DNA of 27,439 nucleotides from Coemansia sp. RSA 1804 (taxonomy: Eukaryota > Kickxellomycota > Kickxellomycetes > Kickxellales > Kickxellaceae), in contig JANBTH010000199.1 of assembly GCA_027578815.1 (NCBI GenBank), forward strand, positions 1 through 27,439, written 5' to 3'. The notes under the pieces are model-generated. The model was given only the letters and a program-made list of their open reading frames with translations. It was not told the origin of the DNA and ran no database searches. The number at the start of each line of letters is the position of its first letter. Within the stretch, counting starts at the first letter, position 1. This document shows, in pieces, positions 1 through 8,440 of this stretch. A program made the translations under genes and the position numbers.

Positions 1-174
1 TGGCTGCATATATGGGCTTTTTGTGTCTATATACTGACTAATCTTGTTGTTTTATGCTTCTCCGGTGTAGATATAATTCACACAGAGTTCAGATACGTCA
101 GCGGTTTCAAGCCCTTTCAGTTCAATGCTCCGGGGAGCTGCCTCGGCCCACTCAATCCAAAGAGCAGTTTGTGA
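1..174 (+). CDS. C-terminal end of an unidentified membrane protein (partial)
   Basis: The frame starting at base 1 is open for 57 codons to a TGA at 172-174. Its first ~25 residues (reading WLHIWAFCVYILTNLVVLCF) look like a transmembrane segment. A polar tail follows, containing TEFRYVSGFKPFQFNAPG. The composition is far more protein-like than the overlapping frame whose ATG is at 54. The gene starts outside the window. Bases 33-70 also resemble an intron end (TACTGACTAAT branch-like sequence, then GTGTAG at 65-70), so the membrane-like part could be intron and only 71-174 exon. The frame is open either way. I do not recognise the family. Confidence 0.55.
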   Translation, partial: WLHIWAFCVYILTNLVVLCFSGVDIIHTEFRYVSGFKPFQFNAPGSCLGPLNPKSSL

Positions 175-908
175 CCAGAGGGAATGCACTAGTAATCCGA
201 TTTTGCCCAGCAAAGAGGCCATCTAAACCACATATCCTTTCTTTTTTTTACCTATTTCTGCTTACAATTTTTCTTCATGCAGATTTTCTGCTTGTTCTAC
301 TAAGAGATAAGAGGCTGCCAAATGACAGACAGAGTGTTGTTTGCAGATTTACTGCTTGTAATTTGTTCATTGTCCAAATGGCGTTGTGTGAATGAATTGT
401 TTGCAGTGTGCAATTGCGCATGCTAGTCTCTGCACATTGCCTGGCAATCACCATGAGAAAAGTCAACACACCATGACACAACATGAGAAAAGATACGCAC
501 ACATGAACGATATTGTTCCTAGAAGGCAATGAAATTCCCTTCGTCCCCCCAGACAAAATCCCTATCACACACGATTTCTGACTCAGGTTAGAGCATGTTG
601 CATTTTGCAATGCATAGGAAATAGAAAAACCCCCAACGGCAGCAGATGCTCAATCTATTTTTTTTTTTTTGAAAAAAACATTCCATTGCTTATAAAGACG
701 GAGAGTGGCCCCTTGTGCTCGTTGCTAGGACAAAACGCATTACTATTCACCTCATTCTATATTTCTGTACTTTTTTGCACTCTTTTTCTTTTAACGTCTG
801 CCGCCTGAAACATCTAGGAGCTGATAGAGCAATCCAAACACTATACACAAAGCCCTTTGTTGTTCATTCCTGTACGACTGTCTACTCTGCACATTGTATT
901 CATCGAAA
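175..908. other. Intergenic stretch without a supported gene
   Basis: This holds the 3' region of the membrane-protein gene and the upstream region of the 909-1100 gene. A TATA-box-like TATAAAG lies at 691-697, and no ATG occurs on the plus strand between it and 909. CATGAGAAAAG occurs twice (452-462 and 482-492). T-rich tracts lie at 241-250 and 658-670. The open frames here begin with non-ATG codons or are T-rich, and none was accepted. Confidence 0.6.
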
Positions 909-1100
909 ATGGTACCCGACACGAGCAAGCCATCCGATCAGTTTGAATGGACACACGAGATCCATATGGGTCGTCCCAGATGGTTTGTCGCCGACCATAT
1001 CTATGAGCTGATAGATAACTACGAAGCCTTTGTTCCAGGACTTGTTCCAATCCCTGCTGGTCAACACCCAGACTCTGCATTCTCCGACGAGCTAAAATGA
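909..1100 (+). CDS. Hypothetical small protein, 63 residues
   Basis: ATG at 909 is the first ATG downstream of a TATA-like box at 691-697, and TGA is at 1098-1100. The longer frame from 894 depends on a TTG codon, so 909 is preferred. The product is acidic and soluble-looking, with no signal peptide or membrane segment. Aromatic and proline residues are spread through the middle (GRPRWFVADHIYELIDNYEAF), and the tail is hydrophilic (ending SDELK). I do not recognise a family. The composition looks coding, but an upstream exon cannot be excluded. It sits on the same strand as the copper transporter, 440 bases upstream of it. Confidence 0.5.
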   Translation: MVPDTSKPSDQFEWTHEIHMGRPRWFVADHIYELIDNYEAFVPGLVPIPAGQHPDSAFSDELK

Positions 1101-1541
1101 GTGGATAGCCACATTTCAACACGTATCGGTTGGTACTCTGGGGCTAACTCGACGAGCGATCCTATTTAGCTTTTTTCTTCATGATTTCAAAGCCTTTCAT
1201 AACAATTCTATATACCTTTTCTAAAGGTCACCCACCTTTTCTTGCTGATTTTTTATAAAAAAATTGGCATTGGCACTGGATATTTACATCCCTTTTTTTG
1301 AGAGTTGCTCCATTTTGGAAAAGGGCGGAAAATTGGGCATGTGCTACTTCTCTTCTCTTTTCTTTTTTATCGCTCTTTATATCTGAATTATTGTTTTCAC
1401 TAAATCTACTACTTGCCGCAATCTGTAGTCATAGTCTCAGTACTTTCTTTTACAAGTTTTGCTTGGAATTTAAGGAGTTTGTCTTGTAAACTTCCATTAA
1501 TTGCCTGGGTTAAAGCGTGTCTTTTTTATTGCTTACAGAGG
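1101..1541 (+). promoter_or_regulatory. Upstream region of the copper transporter, with a possible copper box and leader intron
   Basis: A TATA-like TTTTTTATAAAA stretch lies at 1249-1260. Just before it, TTCTTGCTGA at 1239-1248 fits the degenerate fission-yeast copper-signalling element HTHNNGCTGD bound by Cuf1. With so loose a consensus this is suggestive only. Immediately before the start codon, GCTTACAG at 1531-1538 resembles a 3' splice site. With GTAAAC at 1486-1491 it could delimit a 53-base intron in the 5' leader. Confidence 0.35.
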
Positions 1542-2030
1542 ATGGATATGCCAGGTCATGGTGGCCATGAAGGGCACGGCGGCGATAATCCAAGACCAAT
1601 GTGTGCAATGAACATGTCTCTCAATTGGAGCACCGACAATGTATGTGTTCTTTTCGACTTTTGGCGCATCAACTCGCTTACGTCGCTACTTCTAACATGC
1701 GCAACAGTCTTCCTACTTGGTTACTTCTATGAATATCTGCGCGCCAAGATACATGGCTGGCAAGTCAGCGCTGTATCTAGAAGTGGCACCAATCTATTAG
1801 CCGATTCGGCAAACAATACGAACCCTAGAGATACCGCTTTGGGAACTAGACTTCGCTGGAGACGCGCAGTCTACTACGGTCTTATGGTTGCGTATTCCTA
1901 TTCACTTATGTTGATATTCATGACCTACAATGGCTATCTTATTATCGCTGTAATTGGCGGTGCCATTGCTGGTCACTACTCATATAGCATCGATGAACCA
2001 GGGTCTGTTCGTGGTGCAAACTGCCACTAG
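1542..2030 (+). CDS. CTR: Ctr-family high-affinity copper transporter
   Basis: The 162-residue product matches Ctr copper transporters, which form trimeric Cu(I) channels in the plasma or vacuolar membrane. The N-terminus is rich in Met, His and Gly (MDMPGHGGHEGHGG), followed by the Met cluster MCAMNM before transmembrane segment 1 (about residues 40-65). After a loop, segment 2 carries the family's M-x3-M motif (MLIFMTYN), and segment 3 carries G-x3-G (GGAIAGHY). The tail ends in Cys-His, a common cytosolic copper-handling motif. Length is typical of short fungal Ctr2-like members. The ATG at 1542 is chosen because the in-frame upstream extension has no Met and crosses an intron-like acceptor. 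The gene converges on MCT1 with about 195 bases between stop codons. Confidence 0.92.
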   Translation: MDMPGHGGHEGHGGDNPRPMCAMNMSLNWSTDNVCVLFDFWRINSLTSLLLTCATVFLLGYFYEYLRAKIHGWQVSAVSRSGTNLLADSANNTNPRDTALGTRLRWRRAVYYGLMVAYSYSLMLIFMTYNGYLIIAVIGGAIAGHYSYSIDEPGSVRGANCH

Positions 2031-2225
2031 CAGAGACTGTATTTTTATCAGCCGTTTTGCACTAGTTGTCATTCTGACTAACATTTTCTTCACTAGGTCT
2101 TGGTACTAATAACATGAATTTGAGCAGCAGAAAAAGAAAGGGGGCGAAAGAGTGAAAACAGAACAGAAATATTCTGACACACCTAGTGCAAAATACCATG
2201 GTACCGTGTCAAAGAACCCGCAAAA

Positions 2226-3395
2226 CTAGTATCCGCGCTTCTCTTGACGGTCCAACACTGCAACAAAGTCCTTGATGGCGGATGCATCAGATAACCGGCG
2301 CACAATGTCATTAGCATATTCTTTGCCCACGAGATTCCCAACCACATTGCCTGGACCTGTTGCTCCCCAGCGAGCTATGCCGTAGATGTTCTTTAGATAT
2401 TGCATAGACTGCAGCCAGAGAATGGGATTGTCGACTTGTTCTACAAGAAGTCGCTCTGCCTCTTTGGCAGTGTTATATGGCTTTGCAGTAACATTTGAAA
2501 TCACGGGCAAAGCCCACGAGTCCTCATTGCTCACAGGTGAAAGCTCGGCAATCTTGGCGGCAAGACTTGCTTTTGCTGGCGCCATTAGTTTACAGTGGAA
2601 TGGCGCTGAGACTGGAAGGTTCACAGCACGCATTGCGAGGCGCTTGGACTGAAGAGACATGAGGGCTCTGTCCACAGCGAATCGTGTCCCGCTGAGAACA
2701 ATCTGACTGCTAGAGTTGATATTTGCAACCTGTACCACCTCATTCTCCCGAGAGTCTACGCTTTTGTCTTGAAGAATCTGTCGCTGGACGTCCTCCACAT
2801 CCGCCACAACATCCTCGATTTCTGATTTCCGTAATATACACGCAGACATTGCATAGTTGTGGTCTTTGACCGCCTCTTGCATAGATTCGCCGCGAGTACG
2901 CACCAAACGAATGCCATTTTCAAGCGACATTGCCCGCGAAGCTATAAGTGCCGAATATTCGCCTACCGAGTGGCCCATAGCAGCGGAGTACATATCCGCT
3001 ACATCCATCCCTGTTTCGTGCTGCAGCGCTTGTAATATAGCAATCGAAACGGCCACAATAGCTGGCTGAGCGTTTTTTGTCAATGTCAGCTCGCTTGAGT
3101 CACCTTTAAACATAAGCTCGCTTAGCCTGAACCCAAGCACCTCGTCTACCTGCTCAAAGACCAGCCTGGAGGCAGAAAACTCATGATACAAATCCTTGCC
3201 CATGCCTACATACTGTGATCCCTGTCCTGGGAATATTATTGCGCGCTGGTGCCGATAAATCTGTTGCCGTTGAGAGGCATGTAGTTTCTGCTGTCCTCCA
3301 CAAGAATCTGAGCCGCTGGAAACGTGTCTGCAGTGTGCTGCCATTACAACGGCCAATTGGCGTTGTCTCTTGAACGGAGCGCAAAGCAAAGTCAT
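2226..3395 (-). CDS. MCT1: Mitochondrial malonyl-CoA:ACP transacylase
   Basis: The 389-residue product matches FabD-type malonyl-CoA:ACP transacylases, which load malonyl groups onto mitochondrial acyl carrier protein for type II fatty acid synthesis, the route to lipoate. The GQGSQ oxyanion motif is at residues 57-61. The nucleophile elbow GHSVGEY has Ser143, the malonate-binding Arg is about residue 168 (RGESMQ), and the catalytic His is at 267 in PVSAPFHC. A late TGPGNVVGNL segment matches the family's conserved GPG stretch. The first ~50 residues are basic with few acids, consistent with a mitochondrial targeting sequence. ATG at 3393-3395 is the first in frame. No introns are evident. 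RRP8 lies upstream on the same strand. Confidence 0.93.
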   Translation of the reverse strand: MTLLCAPFKRQRQLAVVMAAHCRHVSSGSDSCGGQQKLHASQRQQIYRHQRAIIFPGQGSQYVGMGKDLYHEFSASRLVFEQVDEVLGFRLSELMFKGDSSELTLTKNAQPAIVAVSIAILQALQHETGMDVADMYSAAMGHSVGEYSALIASRAMSLENGIRLVRTRGESMQEAVKDHNYAMSACILRKSEIEDVVADVEDVQRQILQDKSVDSRENEVVQVANINSSSQIVLSGTRFAVDRALMSLQSKRLAMRAVNLPVSAPFHCKLMAPAKASLAAKIAELSPVSNEDSWALPVISNVTAKPYNTAKEAERLLVEQVDNPILWLQSMQYLKNIYGIARWGATGPGNVVGNLVGKEYANDIVRRLSDASAIKDFVAVLDRQEKRGY

Positions 3396-3741
3396 TCGAG
3401 TTTATATGAGTTAGTAATTAGTGTCGCAGATTATTGATGGAAAGCCCTTGTTCAACTGTAATGCCAAAAGTATTGATATTAAAAATAAAGAGAAGAAATA
3501 GAGCTGCCTGGGTTTGTTGATTTGCTTCCTTGTCAATGGATTAGTTCAACCTTTTTTGGGGCTCCAGCAAACGAATAAAGTGTAATAATATAAATAATAC
3601 GGACACAAAAAAATAAGCTAAGAAAAGATCGCATCACATCTCTAAATGTTTTTCCGGCTTATCTGGGCGCTGATCATAATTCACATCTGATCTCTGGTTG
3701 TGTGTGCAATAATCTTTAATACAACTCTTGTGCCTTGGTAA
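3396..3741 (-). promoter_or_regulatory. MCT1 upstream region and RRP8 3' region
   Basis: This AT-rich 346-base stretch lies between two same-strand genes. I see no open frame or RNA here. Nothing distinctive beyond A/T tracts was found. Confidence 0.4.
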
Positions 3742-4734
3742 TTAGCGACGTTTGTATATACATGGCTTCAGAAGATCATTAGGGTCGGTGCTAAACAAAG
3801 AGGGCGTCTCGCCAATCTTTGCGAGTTGGAAAACCGCAAACATCTTATTGCTCGTGTTTTTATGAATAGCCTTAAAGCCCTGTTTCTCAAGTGCGGCAAC
3901 AAATGTTTCGACATTTGGAATTCTGCTTACAACCTCGGCAACCCAAAGCTCTCCTTGTGTCCGAAGTATACGGTTCGCCTCGCGAATAAACCTTATGAAA
4001 TCAGTGCCCATTAGTGCCAGGCAGAATATAACCACGTCGGCAACACCATCGTCAAGCGGAACATTGGCTATATTACATGCGGTGATGTGCTTGTTATACG
4101 CTATCAGATCAAAAGAATGAACCTGGTGCTGGTTGCTAACTGTAGCCGCTAGCTTTGCCTCGCCACATCCCATGTCAGCCACTACAAGTCGCTTCTTTGA
4201 CATCTCAAGCTGCTTGATAAACAGGTCTACCGGGTTTACAGGCCATTTTTCCACCTGAGATGTGAATCCTTGGTGATACTCCTCAAATATCTTGGGATCG
4301 TTCTGCATCATCTCGTATGCTTTTATGCCCGTGGTCGTGTACAAAGTTTCGTTGATCCAGCGGAATCGCGCGCCTTTTAACTTTTGCTGCATTTTTTGTT
4401 GAAGTTTGCTCAGCCCTTGTTCACCTGCTTGTCCTTTTCTCACAGATGACACACCTTTTGTGCTTGTGTTCGCGCTGACAACTCTGGAGACACTGCTACC
4501 GATAGCCTGGATATTGTCTTTTGGACAATTACATGTATCAATTTGTCTTGCACGTTTAGCCTTCAGCATCTGTTTAATTTTCTCCTTCTTGCTTGGCTTT
4601 ATCCCGGTCCCTGTGTCTTTTTTCACCTTCTCTAAAACGCCATCTCTTCTAGGTACGACGATGTGATCGGTCTTGGACTGTTGCTCTTTGGATGTAACAG
4701 CACCAGCTGCGCTATTCTTTCTACGCACCTTCAT
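3742..4734 (-). CDS. RRP8: Nucleolar 25S rRNA adenine-N1 methyltransferase (RRP8 family)
   Basis: The 330-residue product matches Rrp8/nucleomethylin, a SAM-dependent enzyme that makes m1A in helix 25.1 of the large-subunit rRNA. The basic N-terminal third is Lys-rich (SKKEKIKQMLKAKRARQ) and suits nucleolar and RNA contact. The Rossmann methyltransferase domain fills the C-terminal ~220 residues: VADMGCGEAKLA is motif I, and PLDDGVADVVIFCLALMGTDF closely follows the family signature. GELWVAEVVSRI is the late strand. The start is the ATG at 4732-4734 (MKVRRK). The open frame reaches 4782 only through a TTG. The gene diverges from CWC27, and an RRPE-like box lies 68 bases upstream. Confidence 0.93.
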   Translation of the reverse strand: MKVRRKNSAAGAVTSKEQQSKTDHIVVPRRDGVLEKVKKDTGTGIKPSKKEKIKQMLKAKRARQIDTCNCPKDNIQAIGSSVSRVVSANTSTKGVSSVRKGQAGEQGLSKLQQKMQQKLKGARFRWINETLYTTTGIKAYEMMQNDPKIFEEYHQGFTSQVEKWPVNPVDLFIKQLEMSKKRLVVADMGCGEAKLAATVSNQHQVHSFDLIAYNKHITACNIANVPLDDGVADVVIFCLALMGTDFIRFIREANRILRTQGELWVAEVVSRIPNVETFVAALEKQGFKAIHKNTSNKMFAVFQLAKIGETPSLFSTDPNDLLKPCIYKRR

Positions 4735-5104
4735 CCTGAAGAGCAGGCTAAAAATGTCGACAAGATATAAAAAATGGCTCAACCAAAAAGTAAAAAATGG
4801 AGAAAAATTTTTTTAATATTAAAACTATCCGATTGATGAGGGAGGGGTTTTGAAATAGATAAAAATTATTGTTTTGTTCCATACTTTGCTCAGGGTGAGT
4901 GTTGGGATACGCGCTCAATAATCAGGTGGTAACACGTGTAAAAATGAAAAATTAACAAGCGTGCTTGCCACACTCATTACTGGTACAAGCATTTTTTAGG
5001 TAGACTAAACACAGCATGAAAGAATGTTATCAACACTATAGTGGGTGTAACACATCTTTAATGTCTACTTTTTGCTGTCTATTGTGGAGTATATAGTGCG
5101 TCAG
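4735..5104. promoter_or_regulatory. Divergent promoter between RRP8 and CWC27
   Basis: GAAAAATTTTT at 4802-4812 matches the yeast rRNA-processing element (RRPE) found before ribosome-biogenesis genes. GATGAG at 4835-4840 is a partial match to the companion PAC box. CACGTG at 4933-4938 is a perfect E-box, and GAGGGGTTTTG lies at 4842-4852. The motifs are read from sequence. Their function in this organism is inferred from yeasts. Confidence 0.4.
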
Positions 5105-6290
5105 ATGAGTAACATATATGTCAGCGAGCCGCCAACCTCTGGCAAAGTTGTTTTGGAGACAACTGCCGGGAGCATTGAGATAGAGCTTTGGTCAAAGGAA
5201 ACACCCAAGACATGTCGCAACTTTGTGCAGCTCTGCATGGAGGGGTACTTTGATGGTACAATATTTCACCGCGTGGTTCCTGGATGGATCGCACAGGGTG
5301 GTGATCCAAGCGGAACTGGTGAAGGTAAGAAGTGCACTTTTGGCCGGCAGAAACAGTGTATTATCTGTACATATACTTCAAGCTACTTGCAGCCCGGCTA
5401 ACGATTGTATGATCAACCTTGTTATACCATGTATAGGCGGAGAGTCCATCTATGGCGCACCATTTGCTGATGAATTTCATTCACGTCTGCGATTCAACCG
5501 CAGGGGGCTCGTAGGCATGGCAAACTCGGGACCCAACGACAACCGCAGCCAGTTCTTTATTACCCTTGCTTCGACTCCCGAGCTTCAAAAGAAAAACACT
5601 TTGTTTGGAACTATTGTTGGAAACAGCGTGTTCAATGCCTTAAAGCTGGGCGAGGGCGAGGTCGACAAGGAAAGCGAGAGACCCACGTATCCAAGAAAGG
5701 TGATACATGCGTGCGTATTGGACAACCCCTTTACTGATATCATTATTCGCGGTGTCCCAGAGATATGCAAAGAGAAGGGTGGCTCTGTCGCTATAAGAAA
5801 ATCCAGTACGCGAAACCTCAAGATAAAGTCTGCAAGGAATAAAAAGCTTCTTTCTTTTGCTGATGATGAGGACGACGGAGACGTTGTTGTAGCTTCATCC
5901 AAGGGATCATCCATGAAAAGTAGCCATGACCTGCTAGCTGCAGACCCAGCACTTGGTAAAGGCATTCTTGATGGATCGGTGTCGAAAAGTAAATCCAAGG
6001 ATGATAATGTAAACCACATTTCAACGGAAGCAAATAATAGCGAGGCTGTTGTCTCTGAACCAAAGGTAATTGAGAAGAAGCAAGACACTCCGCAGCCATC
6101 GAAGCAAGACCAAGAGACTGTGTATGCTGGCAGCGTGGATCTAATGCGTGCTCAGTACGGATCCAAGGGGTCGGCGGCCAGCAAGTTCAAAGGGCGTAAA
6201 AGTGACCTGCATGAAGATGAGCTTCTTTCACGACTTGGTGCATTCAAATCGAAGATACGGAAGGTCGTGGAGGATCAAAAGAAACAATAG
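5105..6290 (+). CDS. CWC27: Spliceosome-associated cyclophilin CWC27
   Basis: Two exons, 5105-5324 and 5437-6290, flank a 112-base intron (GTAAGA...TATAG, with GGCTAAC branch-like sequence near 5396-5402). The join restores GTGEGGESIYGAPF and gives 357 residues. The cyclophilin domain occupies about residues 1-175 and resembles human CWC27 from the start (MSNIYVSEPPTSGKV). Family landmarks include FHRVVPG with Arg56, QGGDPSGTGEG and SQFFITL. The position of the cyclophilin A substrate Trp is Glu here (PELQKK), as in human CWC27, so prolyl-isomerase activity is probably weak or absent. A charged, low-complexity middle leads to the conserved C-terminal LMRAQYGSKG...KFKGRK...LLSRLGAFK region. 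The protein acts in the activated spliceosome. ATG 5105 is preferred over an upstream TTG. Confidence 0.95.
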
Positions 6291-6563
6291 ATGTGGAGGG
6301 CTTCTTGGCCAATCGCCACAAAAGCCCCACGCCTCTATCCACACAAATTGTGTCTTTGCTTTTTGAACACCAGAGTTGGCTTGCAAAAAAGAGTGGTGTT
6401 GATTTTAATCCTTTGTAGTGTGCGTGTCATTTCTTTTACATCTGCTCATTTGCTTTCAAATATTCTTATTCTTATGCCGCCAATTGTGTTATTATATACA
6501 TTTTGCCAATCCAAACTGTAAAAGAGCTTGCTCCTCTGAGTACTATTCTGGGGGTTTCTTAAA

Positions 6564-7283
6564 ATGAGTGAGGAAGCCCCCTCTGCCGCAGAGACGGCAA
6601 CGCGCCTTTTTTCCGCTTTGTCGTTAGACAGCAGACAAGCTGGTGAGCCCAGACAGGTGAGCAGCGGCATGCTTGAATTTCTTCTACCTGAGCTTGTCAA
6701 CGCTCTTGTTTCTACAACCCTTGGAGCTAAACTGCTTTCCGAGCGGATTGCGCTTGGGCTGGAGCCCCAAGACACAGCCGGATCTAGCACAGATAAAGAG
6801 GGCGCGGACATCACCCAAACCAGCACGCAATGTTCGACTACCTCTGGGTGGATTGATCTCCCGGATGACAAAGAGCTAATGGAGCAGGTATATGTCAAGC
6901 TCGAAATGGTTGGCTTTCGAGTTGGCAGACGACTGGCCGAGCGCTTTGCACCGCTAAACAGACGTCTTGTCGACACATTAGACGTGGTAAAATTTGTTTG
7001 CAAGGACGTGTGGATGATGCTGTTTAACAGACAGATTGACAATCTCAAAACAAACCATAGAGGAATTTATGTGCTTCAGGACAACAAGTTCAAGTGGTTT
7101 TTGCGAATGTCCGGAAACAGCGGCGGAGCAGCAGCAGCAAGACGGGCGCAGCCTTACATATGGCTGCCATGTGGAATTATTCGTGGGATTCTTGATAGCT
7201 TTGGGATCAACACAGTTGTCATTGCGGAGACTCTTGGCCTGCCACAGTGCACATTCCAGATCAAGGTAGTCTCTGACAACTAA
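6564..7283 (+). CDS. TRS33: TRAPP complex subunit TRAPPC6/Trs33
   Basis: The 239-residue product matches the Bet3-like Trs33/TRAPPC6 subunit of the TRAPP tethering complexes, which act as guanine nucleotide exchange factors for Rab GTPases in ER-Golgi and Golgi traffic. Family signatures are GFRVGRRLAERF, DTLDVVKFVCKDVWMMLF, RQIDNLKTNHRGIYVLQDN, LPCGIIRGIL and a final Cys-Phe-Gln strand. An insertion of low-complexity Ser/Thr residues (about 75-100) separates the first helix from the core and makes the protein longer than most homologues. ATG 6564 has A at -3. No intron is seen. The gene ends 100 bases from the convergent MMADHC gene. Confidence 0.93.
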   Translation: MSEEAPSAAETATRLFSALSLDSRQAGEPRQVSSGMLEFLLPELVNALVSTTLGAKLLSERIALGLEPQDTAGSSTDKEGADITQTSTQCSTTSGWIDLPDDKELMEQVYVKLEMVGFRVGRRLAERFAPLNRRLVDTLDVVKFVCKDVWMMLFNRQIDNLKTNHRGIYVLQDNKFKWFLRMSGNSGGAAAARRAQPYIWLPCGIIRGILDSFGINTVVIAETLGLPQCTFQIKVVSDN

Positions 7284-7383
7284 TAGCCAGGCTCTGCTGC
7301 TTTGAGGCTCGGCACATGTATGTTTCTTCTATATAATATGTCGTATTTATTCACTAAAAGTAAACGCAATAACAACAAAAGCA

Positions 7384-8097
7384 TTAGGAGAATTCGCTTG
7401 CTTGCATATCATTAAGGATGGATTTTACAACGTCGATAGGTGCCAGTGTGAATGCAGTTCCGGGGTATACGTTTGTCCCCCATTGCGGGTGTGATAGCAC
7501 AAAGCAGGCTCCTATGTTAACTTGGTTATAGCGCAAAAGAATCTCAGCTCCTTCAACATCGGGGTACAGCGATGGACCGCTAGCTGTAAACAATGCCATG
7601 CCTGACATAGGATCGGTGATGTCAGCCCAGTGTCCCTGTCTACGGAGTCGGGATACCAGCTCAGCTCCCCAACGGTAAAAGTCATGCAGTTTAGCGTCTT
7701 TCTCTACCTGAGTCTCTATCTCGTACCCAACCATCGATGACCTTGTTCTCTGAAAAGTCGGGATTATTAAGAGATCGTTTTCCTTTTCTCGTACCTCGGG
7801 AAACACAAGCCTCATCTCACGTTTCATACGCAGCGGGCATGTATGAATCGAATACTGTAGCCGAATGCTTGCACCTCTCGTGCTGATGTCCACATTCAAG
7901 TCCCTTAGTATTGTTGGTAGGATTGGCGCCAGAGGAAAGGCTGTATGAATCGGTTCCACCAACGGTACGTTTCTTTTTCGACACCCTTCGCGCATAGAGA
8001 CTCCAGCGTCCTTGCTTATCTCTCCAACCGGACCGTGATCATTGGTGACAGCAGTCCCTTCTGTTTGCGAATTATAAAGAATGGTGGTTGAGGGCAT
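7384..8097 (-). CDS. MMADHC: MMADHC/CblD-like cobalamin trafficking protein
   Basis: The 237-residue product resembles animal MMADHC (CblD), which takes cobalamin from CblC and routes it to methionine synthase in the cytosol or methylmalonyl-CoA mutase in mitochondria. Landmarks are TCPLRMKREMRLVFPE (residues ~86-101), the LRRQGHWADITDPMSGMALF block (151-170) and GACFVLSHPQWGTNVYPG (196-213). These align with human CPLEL...LFP, GYWADFIDPSSGLAFF and GCCKVIRHSLWGTHV. Of the human Cys-Cys pair in the last block, the first is Ala197 and the second is Cys198. The human cobalt ligand is, from memory, the first. The N-terminal ~60 residues are weakly conserved, without an obvious targeting helix. 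ATG is at 8095-8097. The gene diverges from uS12m. Confidence 0.88.
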   Translation of the reverse strand: MPSTTILYNSQTEGTAVTNDHGPVGEISKDAGVSMREGCRKRNVPLVEPIHTAFPLAPILPTILRDLNVDISTRGASIRLQYSIHTCPLRMKREMRLVFPEVREKENDLLIIPTFQRTRSSMVGYEIETQVEKDAKLHDFYRWGAELVSRLRRQGHWADITDPMSGMALFTASGPSLYPDVEGAEILLRYNQVNIGACFVLSHPQWGTNVYPGTAFTLAPIDVVKSILNDMQASEFS

Positions 8098-8440
8098 TAT
8101 ATAATAACTATTATTTTTTGTTAAAAGCCAGTAATATTAGATGAAATGGACAAAAGAGGCAAGGCTTTTTATTTTGCTTCCATTTCTAGCGCTATTTTTG
8201 CTGCAAGATACAAACAATAATTGATCGTTGTAAAATTATGTTGCTGCCGATTAAATCAATACGTTTTGTGATAAGGGTAAATTAATCACATTGGAGAGGG
8301 GTTTTTTGCCCTAGTATTCTGTTTCTGTTCCAAGATTGTTGAACTCTTGTTTTCTTCTAGCTACATTTTCGAATCTCTCTAGTCTCCAGTATACTATAGA
8401 TCGCTAGTGGGTGGGTGTACGCTGGCAACCCTTGATTCAG
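8098..8440. promoter_or_regulatory. Divergent promoter between MMADHC and uS12m
   Basis: This 343-base AT-rich stretch has no open frame of note. GAGGGGTTTTTTGCCCTAG at 8296-8314 resembles an element in the RPB12 leader (15873-15889). TTGATTCAG immediately before the uS12m ATG could be a 3' splice site of a leader intron. No TATA box stands out. Confidence 0.4.

Noticed and set aside
54..395. 113-codon plus frame starting ATG 54
   Set aside because: It overlaps the more protein-like frame open from base 1 and runs into T-rich sequence. No domain.
275..610. 111-codon minus frame
   Set aside because: Starts at TTG, has no early ATG and unlikely composition.
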